Shown here in pieces: positions 18,215 to 24,665 of a DNA stretch of 24,665 nt. Position 1 is the stretch's first letter; each line of letters opens with the position of its first letter. The notes under the pieces are model-generated. The model was not told where the DNA came from. It did no database searches and saw nothing but the letters and a program-made list of their open reading frames with translations. This DNA comes from Branchiostoma floridae (Eukaryota > Chordata > Leptocardii > Amphioxiformes > Branchiostomatidae), in NCBI RefSeq assembly GCF_000003815.2, contig NW_023365859.1, forward strand, positions 1-24,665, written 5' to 3'. Both the position numbers and the translations under genes were made by a program.

Positions 18215-18390
18215 TCCAATTTTTGGTGCACCTGGGTGCACATGCAGTTATTTCAAACCATACAGTCTTAGAGTCAACACCTTCCGTAACCACACAGCAC
18301 AGGTTATATCTGTCTGCACCTCAAATAAGGCTTGTTTAAACTCTCCTTCAACAAGTTTATCTGTACTACTTTTAAAAGTTTATGTACCCA

Positions 18391-19010
18391 CGTCATGGGG
18401 GAACGGGTTTTCTGCGCGTTAAAAATCTGCGCGCGCGTTAAAAATCTGCGCGTTAAAAAATTAAGTTGTGCATTGAGAAATTCTTAGGCTGAAAAATGTG
18501 ACCCCATTATATGATTTTACATCTGTTACCTGAATTTTTGGTTTGAAAAGCTCCTAATTTTTAGGTCTCTTGGGAATAGGCTAATTTGCATATCCAAAAG
18601 ATTTCAAAATCACTTGAATTAGACACAAATACATGGAAAAATTACTAGTGTGAGGCTTTATATCATAAGATATAACTGCTTGAGGCTTTTTTCCATTCTA
18701 CAAGCTTCATTTCATCTTTTCTCAAGCAGATTGTTTCACATGCAAATATCAACCTTTGTTGCGCATTAAAACTTAATGTTTAAAAATCACTTTAAAACTC
18801 CTGGAAAGGGACATTTGTACTCTAGAATGCAACAATATGATACTTAATTTCATTTTGTGTTATCTTCTTCAAGCTTTTAAGTTTAAAACTGCAAAAAGTT
18901 TTCAAATCCCCAGGGAATCAGCTAATTTGCATATTTTAACGCGCAGTTTTTTAACGCGCAAGTTTTAACGCGCAAATTTTAACGCGCACAAAACCCCAAC
19001 CCCGTCATGG
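18391..19010. mobile_element. 604-bp hAT-like MITE (18399-19002) with 8-bp target duplication
   Basis: CGTCATGG flanks both sides (18391-18398 and 19003-19010), a perfect 8-bp duplication as made by hAT-superfamily transposases. The element's ends are inverted: GGGAACGGGTTTT at the left and GGGTTGGGGTTTT at the right (reverse strand), then TGCGCGTT on both, 18 of 22 matching. Inside each end are tandem copies of GCGCGTTAAAA, three at the left (18414-18458) and four inverted at the right (18933-18988). The interior has no coding capacity. A 22-bp block (GGGAAT..GCTAATTTGCATAT) occurs twice in direct orientation at 18571-18592 and 18914-18935. Confidence 0.82.
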
Positions 19011-19578
19011 ACCCCCGTGGGTCGTGCATAAATACTGTGTTGTGCTACCTTGACAGAGTGGACTGATCCATTAGGACGGGGTAAAATCCTAGTATCATGA
19101 CATTCTTTTGGCTGTAGGTAGTTAAAATGTTGGAGTTGAACTCCAGCTTTTTTAACCAAAAGTGGTGTTACTTGAGGTTTGAAAAGTAGGTAAATGTGTA
19201 TTTAATTTTAAGTGATTGTTTTGCATGACTTTTCTATGTATTAAATATGGGTGGTATCACCAGTATCATGAGTATGTGTGACTCACTGACTAAGAAGAGG
19301 AGAAAGTCATCATTTGTTTGGTGGAAAACAGCACTTGTTCTCTGTGCTGTGGCGCTCAGCCAGAGTCCCAATTGGTCGGTGTAAAATTTTTAGTAACATG
19401 AAAACTGTCCTAGGCCACTGTGGTGCACAGTGCCTTTTGTAAATTGGCCCTAAATGCTGCAATAGTAAAAGAAAGGCTTACCACTTCAGGATTGATCTTC
19501 TAATGTTAATTGATCTTCTAATGTGAAGGAATGGTATTAATTACTTTATTACTGAAATATCAATTTCTTTATCCACAG
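19011..19578. other. Probable intron of the plus-strand gene, nothing else seen
   Basis: A small direct duplication of TTGATCTTCTAATGT lies near 19493-19524. The sequence ends in a pyrimidine-containing acceptor (TTCTTTATCCACAG). Confidence 0.35.
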
Positions 19579-19675
19579 CCAGCGGCCAATGAGGCCCCAA
19601 GGTGGAGGAGCAAATGGAATGAAACTTGGAAGTGAAGATTACACCACAAGCCCCAGGGTGACTACATGGATGTGA
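19579..19675 (+). CDS. Candidate 3'-terminal coding exon of an unrecognised gene
   Basis: A good acceptor (TTTATCCACAG, AG at 19577-19578) is followed in phase 1 by QRPMRPQGGGANGMKL, GSEDYTTSPR and VTTWM, then TGA at 19673-19675. This stretch is not repetitive, is richer in GC than its surroundings and is followed by a plausible 3' untranslated region with a poly(A) signal about 425 bases later. A second frame (PAANEAPRWRSKWNETWK, then stop) is also possible. I recognise neither product, and no upstream exon can be identified in the window. The C-terminal Thr-Trp-Met would fit a class I PDZ ligand, but that is speculative. Confidence 0.35.
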
Positions 19676-20125
19676 TCACACCCCCAATATCTGGTTTCTG
19701 ATGATTTTGGAAAGGAAACAAAATTCTGGAAATCAATGATTCATCATCCATCACCATTCTGTAGTCAACAAATCATCCACATTTTCCAAACCCAGCTAAA
19801 AAGTATTCAGTCTGAGAAGAAACGAATAATTCAAATAGTAGCCATAAATGTAACAATTCAGTTCCCAGAATGATTGTTCGGCAGTTGAAACCAGCTACCC
19901 AAGCCCTCTGACTGATCATGTCAGATCACTCCCGTCACTGATCTTGGCTGTGTGAGGTGGTTTATGCCATGTTTCACCGTTATATTATCCACTATAAGAC
20001 TAGAAATTGAGGTTTTTGTGACGCTTTACAGTTTTTCTGGCTTTCTAAAGAACAAGAATGGGTCATTCACTCATTGCCATTTGTATCTGATATTGCTTAA
20101 TAAAATGTCGTATAGAAATGACAAA
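19676..20125 (+). other. Probable 3' untranslated region
   Basis: Non-repetitive AT-rich sequence between the candidate stop codon and the poly(A) signal. A 67-codon frame here has no recognisable feature. Confidence 0.35.
20099..20104 (+). terminator. Poly(A) signal AATAAA
   Basis: A canonical hexamer on the plus strand about 425 bases after the candidate stop. It would end the transcript about 230 bases before the satellite begins. Confidence 0.45.
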
Positions 20126-20359
20126 AAAACGTTACCAATGTTCAATGCTTTCTAAGCTTTCTATCAGACCTGGTGTAAACATGCTGCCAACTTTTTAAAT
20201 GTCCCCAGGCATGTCCACTTATATCAAATTATTGTAACAAATAATGTTAATCATTTCAAAAAAAGCATAAAGTTTACTGTTGTAACAAACCTTAACGGTA
20301 ACGTTTGTTACTTGCCCTGTAATACAACCAAATTACAGCTAAATTTTCCGTGGGAGGAT

Positions 20360-23300
20360 AGTCTGTCTCTAGACTGTGCCATTTAGCTATAGGTAATGCA
20401 TGTGCCATTGATTTTTCAGTCAGGGTGTATTTCATGTTTTTACTGCATTGCCAGTCTGTCTCTAGACTGCCATTTAGCTATAGGTAATGCATGTGCCATT
20501 GATTTTAAGTCAGGGTGTATGACATGTTTATATTGCATTGCCAGTCTGTCTCTAGACTGTGCCATTTAGCTAATAGGTAATGATGTGCCATTGATTTTCA
20601 GTCAGGGTGTATGACATGTGCTAACTGCATTGCCAGTCTGTCTCTAGACTGTGCCAATTAGCTATAAGGTAATGCATGTGCCATAGATTTACAGTCAAGG
20701 TGTATGACATGTTTTTACTGCATTGCCAGTCTGTCTCTAGACTGTGCCATTTAGCTATAGGTAATGCATGTGCCATTGATTTTCAGTCAGGGTGTATGAC
20801 ATGTTTTTACTGCATTGCCAGTCTGACTCTAGACTGTGCCATTTAGCTATAGGTAATGCATGTGCCATTGATTTTCAGTCAGGGTGTATGACATGTTTTT
20901 ACTGCATTGCCAGTCTGACTCTAGACTGTGCCATTTAGCTATAGGTAATGCATGTGCCATTGATTTTCAGTCAGGGTGTATGACATGTTTTTACTGCATT
21001 GCCAGTCTGTCTCTAGACTGTGCCATTTAGCTATAGGTAATGATGTGCCATTGATTTTCAGTCAGGGTGTATGACATGTTTATATTGCATTGCCAGTCTG
21101 TCTCTAGACTGTGCCATTTAGCTATAGGTAATGCATGTGCCATTGATTTTTCAGTCAGGGTGTATGACATGTTTTTACTGCATTGCCAGTCTGTCTCTAG
21201 ACTGTGCCATTTAGCTATAGATAATGCTTGTGCCATTGATTTTTCAGTCAGGGTGTATGACATGTTTATATTGCATTGCCAGTCTGTCTCTAGACTGTGC
21301 CATTTAGCTATAGGTAATGCATGTGCCATTGATTTTCAGTCAGGGTGTATGACATGTTTTTACTGCATTGCCAGTCTGTCTCTAGACTGTGCCATTTAGC
21401 TATAGGTAATGCATGTGCCATTGATTTTCAGTCAGGGTGTATGACATGTTTTTACTGCATTGCCAGTCTGTCTCTAGACTGTGCCATTTAGCTATAGGTA
21501 ATGATGTGCCATTGATTTTCAGTCAGGGTGTATGACATGTTTTTACTGCATTGCCAGTCTGTCTCTAGACTGTGCCATTTAGCTATAGGTAATGCATGTG
21601 CCATTGATTTTCAGTCAGGGTGTTTGACATGTTTTTACTGCATTGCCAGTCTGTCTCTAGACTGTGCCATTTAGCTATAGGTAATGCATGTGCCATTGAT
21701 TTTCAGTCAGGGTGTATGACATGTTTTTACTGCATTGCCAGTCTGTCTCTAGACTGTGCCATTTAGCTATAGGTAATGCATGTGCCATTGATTTTCAGTC
21801 AGGGTGTATGACATGTTTTTACTGCATTGCCAGTCTGTCTCTAGACTGTGCCATTTAGCTATAGGTAATGCATGTGCCATTGATTTTCAGTCAGGGTGTA
21901 TGACATGTTTTTACTGCATTGCCAGTCTGTCTCTAGACTGTGCCATTTAGCTATAGGTAATGATGTGCCATTGATTTTCAGTCAGGGTGTATGACATGTT
22001 TATATTGCATTGCCAGTCTGTCTCTAGACTGTGCCATTTAGCTATAGGTATATGGCATGTGCCATTGATTTTCAGTCAGGGTGTATGACATGTTTTTACT
22101 GCATTGCCAGTCTGTCTCTAGACTGTGCCATTTAGCTATAGGTAATGCATGTGCCATTGATTTTCAGTCAGGGTGTATGACATGTTTTTACTGCATTGCC
22201 AGTCTGTCTCTAGACTGTGCCATTTAGCTATAGGTAATGCATGTGCCATTGATTTTCAGTCAGGGTGTATGACATGTTTTTACTGCATTGCCAGTCTGTC
22301 TCTAGACTGTGCCATTTAGCTATAGGTAATGCATGTGCCATTGATTTTCAGTCAGGGTGTATGACATGTTTTTACTGCATTGCCAGTCTGTCTCTAGACT
22401 GTGCCAGTTAGCTATAGGTAATGATGTGCCATTGATTTTCAGTCAGGGTGTATGACATGTTTTTATTGCATTGCCAGTCTGTCTCTAGACTGTGCCAGTT
22501 AGCTATAGGTAATGCATGTGCCATTGATTTTCAGTCAGGGTGTATGACATGTTTTTACTGCATTGCCAGTCTGTCTCTAGACTGTGCCATTTAGCTATAG
22601 GTAATGCATGTGCCATTGATTTTCAGTCAGGGTGTATGACATGTTTATATTGCATTGCCAGTCTGTCTCTAGACTGTGCCAGTTAGCTATAGGTAATGCA
22701 TGTGCCATTGATTTTCAGTCAGGGCGTATGACATGTTTTTACTGCATTGCCAGTCTGTCTCTAGACTGTGCCATTTAGCTATAGGTAATGCATGTGCCAT
22801 TGATTTTCAGTCAGGGTGTTTGACATGTTTTTACTGCATTGCCAGTCTGTCTCTAGACTGCCATTTAGCTATAGGTAATGATGTGCCATTGATTTTCAGT
22901 CAGGGTGTATGACATGTTTTTACTGCATTGCCAGTCTGTCTCTAGACTGTGCCATTTAGCTATAGGTAATGCATGTGCCATTGATTTTCAGTCAGGGTGT
23001 ATGACATGTTTTTATTGCATTGCCAGTCTGTCTCTAGACTGTGCCAGTTAGCTATAGGTAATGCATGTGCCATTGATTTTCAGTCAGGGTGTATGACATG
23101 TTTTTATTGCATTGCCAGTCTGTCTCTAGACTGTGCCAGTTAGCTATAGGTAATGCATGTGCCATTGATTTTCAGTCAGGGTGTATGACATGTTTATATT
23201 GCATTGCCAGTCTGTCTCTAGACTGTGCCAGTTAGCTATAGGTAATGCATGTGCCATTGATTTTCAGTCAGGGTGTATGACATGTTTTTACTGCATTGCC

Positions 23301-24665
23301 AGTCTGTCTCTAGACTGTGCCATTTAGCTATAGGTAATGATGTGCCATTGATTTTCAGTCAGGGTGTATGACATGTTTATATTGCATTGCCAGTCTGTCT
23401 CTAGACTGTGCCATTTAGCTATAGGTAATGCATGTGCTATTGATTTTCAGTCAGGGTGTATGACATGTTTTTACTGCATTGCCAGTCTGTCTCTAGACTG
23501 TGCCAGTTAGCTATAGGTAATGCATGTGTCATTGATTTTTCAGTCAGGGTGTATGACATGTTTATATTGCATTGCCAGTCTGTCTCTAGACTGTGCCAGT
23601 TNNNNNNNNNNNNNNNNNNNNNNNNNNNNNNNNNNNNNNNNNNNNNNNNNNNNNNNNNNNNNNNNNNNNNNNNNNNNNNNNNNNNNNNNNNNNNNNNNNN
23701 NNNNNNNNNNNNNNNNNNNNNNNNNNNNNNNNNNNNNNNNNNNNNNNNNNNNNNNNNNNNNNNNNNNNNNNNNNNNNNNNNNNNNNNNNNNNNNNNNNNN
23801 NNNNNNNNNNNNNNNNNNNNNNNNNNNNNNNNNNNNNNNNNNNNNNNNNNNNNNNNNNNNNNNNNNNNNNNNNNNNNNNNNNNNNNNNNNNNNNTGTGCC
23901 ATTGATTTTCAGTCAGGGTGTATGACATGTTTTTACTGCATTGCCAGTCTGTCTCTAGACTGTGCCATTTAGCTATAGGTAATGCATGTGCCATTGATTT
24001 TTCAGTCAGGGTGTATGACATGTTTTTACTGCATTGCCAGTCTGTCTCTAGACTGTGCCATTTAGCTATAGGTAATGCATGTGCCATTGATTTTCAGTCA
24101 GGGTGTATGACATGTTTTTACTGCATTGCCAGTCTGTCTCTAGACTGTGCCATTTAGCTATAGGTAATGCATGTGCCATTGATTTTCAGTCAGGGTGTAT
24201 GACATGTTTTTATTGCATTGCCAGTCTGTCTCTAGACTGTGCCATTTAGCTATAGGTAATGCATGTGCCATTGATTTTCAGTCAGGGTGTATGACATGTT
24301 TTTATTGCATTGCCAGTCTGTCTCTAGACTGTGCCATTTAGCTATAGGTAATGCATGTGCCATTGATTTTCAGTCAGGGTGTATGACATGTTTTTACTGC
24401 ATTGCCAGTCTGTCTCTAGACTGTGCCATTTAGCTATAGGTAATGCATGTGCCATTGATTTTTCAGTCAGGGTGTATGACATGTTTATATTGCATTGCCA
24501 GTCTGTCTCTAGACTGTGCCATTTAGCTATAGGTAATGCATGTGCCATTGATTTTCAGTCAGGGTGTATGACATGTTTTTACTGCATTGCCAGTCTGTCT
24601 CTAGACTGTGCCATTTAGCTATAGGTAATGATGTGCCATTGATTATCAGTCAGGGTGTATGACAG
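20360..24665. repeat. 92-bp satellite array, about 47 units, runs off the right edge
   Basis: The unit starts GTGCCATTTAGCTATAGGTA, passes GCATGTGCCATTGATTTTCA and GTCAGGGTGTATGACATG, and ends at TGCATTGCCAGTCTGTCTCT with AGACT. Most units are 92 bp; 91-bp units lack one C (AATGATG for AATGCATG) and 93-bp units have an extra T. Recurrent variants are CCATTTA/CCAGTTA and TTTTTACT/TTTATATT/TTTTTATT. Each unit has a dyad CAGTCT-GTCTCT-AGACTG. The first four units are the most diverged. The array includes a 293-N gap (23602-23894). Because 93-bp units keep frame, short repeated peptides (such as MAHALPIAKWHSLETDW on the minus strand) appear, but they break at every 92-bp unit. Confidence 0.97.
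23602..23894. other. Assembly gap (293 N) within the satellite
   Basis: The distance between the matching unit starts on either side (23591 and 23960) is 369 bases, or four 92-bp units plus one base. The gap length therefore keeps the array in register. Confidence 0.95.

Noticed and set aside
21027-24618. Open frames of 68-216 codons with 31-residue repeats (for example MAHALPIAKWHSLETDW)
   Set aside because: They are the 92-bp satellite translated. The frame survives only across the rare 93-bp units or through N, and both strands give such frames.
20360-24665. CRISPR-like array
   Set aside because: The units are 92 bp, contiguous and near identical, with no variable spacers, and the genome is eukaryotic.

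Overview
This is a eukaryotic, animal-type window: split exons with GT/AG borders, AATAAA signals, long introns, abundant decayed transposons and a large satellite array. The only clear protein family is rho-class glutathione S-transferase (GST), known mainly from fishes and amphioxus. With the dense inverted-repeat elements this suggests a cephalochordate (Branchiostoma-like) genome. That assignment is an inference and was not checked by search. Five N gaps (2407-2521, 2894-3530, 7770-7869, 11104-11807, 23602-23894) hide sequence.

Layout. (1) 1-5463, minus strand: two tandem rho-GST genes. The left gene (here GST-B) shows only its first coding exon (121-288), with a TATA-like box and a cluster of NF-E2/antioxidant-response-like sites upstream; the rest lies beyond the left edge. 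The right gene (GST-A) shows exon 1 (3' half only, 5371-5463), exon 2 (4723-4788), a late exon (2522-2657) and the terminal exon (2251-2334), with a poly(A) signal at 2156-2161. Its middle exon(s) probably lie in the 637-bp gap. GST-like sequence in exon 1 stops exactly where a 777-bp segment with 47-bp inverted ends begins. (2) About 1.77-4.6 kb: two inverted-repeat elements, one (199 bp) between the genes and one (about 920 bp) in an intron of GST-A, the latter rich in TGACGTCA palindromes. (3) 6.97-10.4 kb: a nest of related inverted-repeat DNA transposons; one carries a frame-broken MADF-like gene. (4) 10.5-10.93 kb: a decayed LINE endonuclease domain. (5) 12.95-14.41 kb: a mosaic of fold-back repeats, with a small reverse-transcriptase scrap (YADD). 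(6) 15.5-19.0 kb: low-copy diverged repeats and a well-bounded 604-bp hAT-like MITE with an 8-bp target duplication. (7) 19,579-about 20,120: a candidate 3'-terminal exon of an unrecognised plus-strand gene. (8) 20,360 to the right edge: a 92-bp satellite, about 47 units, with a 5-unit higher-order period marked by a one-base deletion.

The GST genes would conjugate glutathione to electrophiles in the cytosol. The upstream motifs suggest stress-responsive control by CNC/Maf-type bZIP factors. The rest is mostly repeat-derived. I do not see a complete new gene system. The most unusual items are the higher-order satellite, the fold-back that truncates a GST exon, the iterated-end hAT-like MITE and the CRE-loaded MITE.
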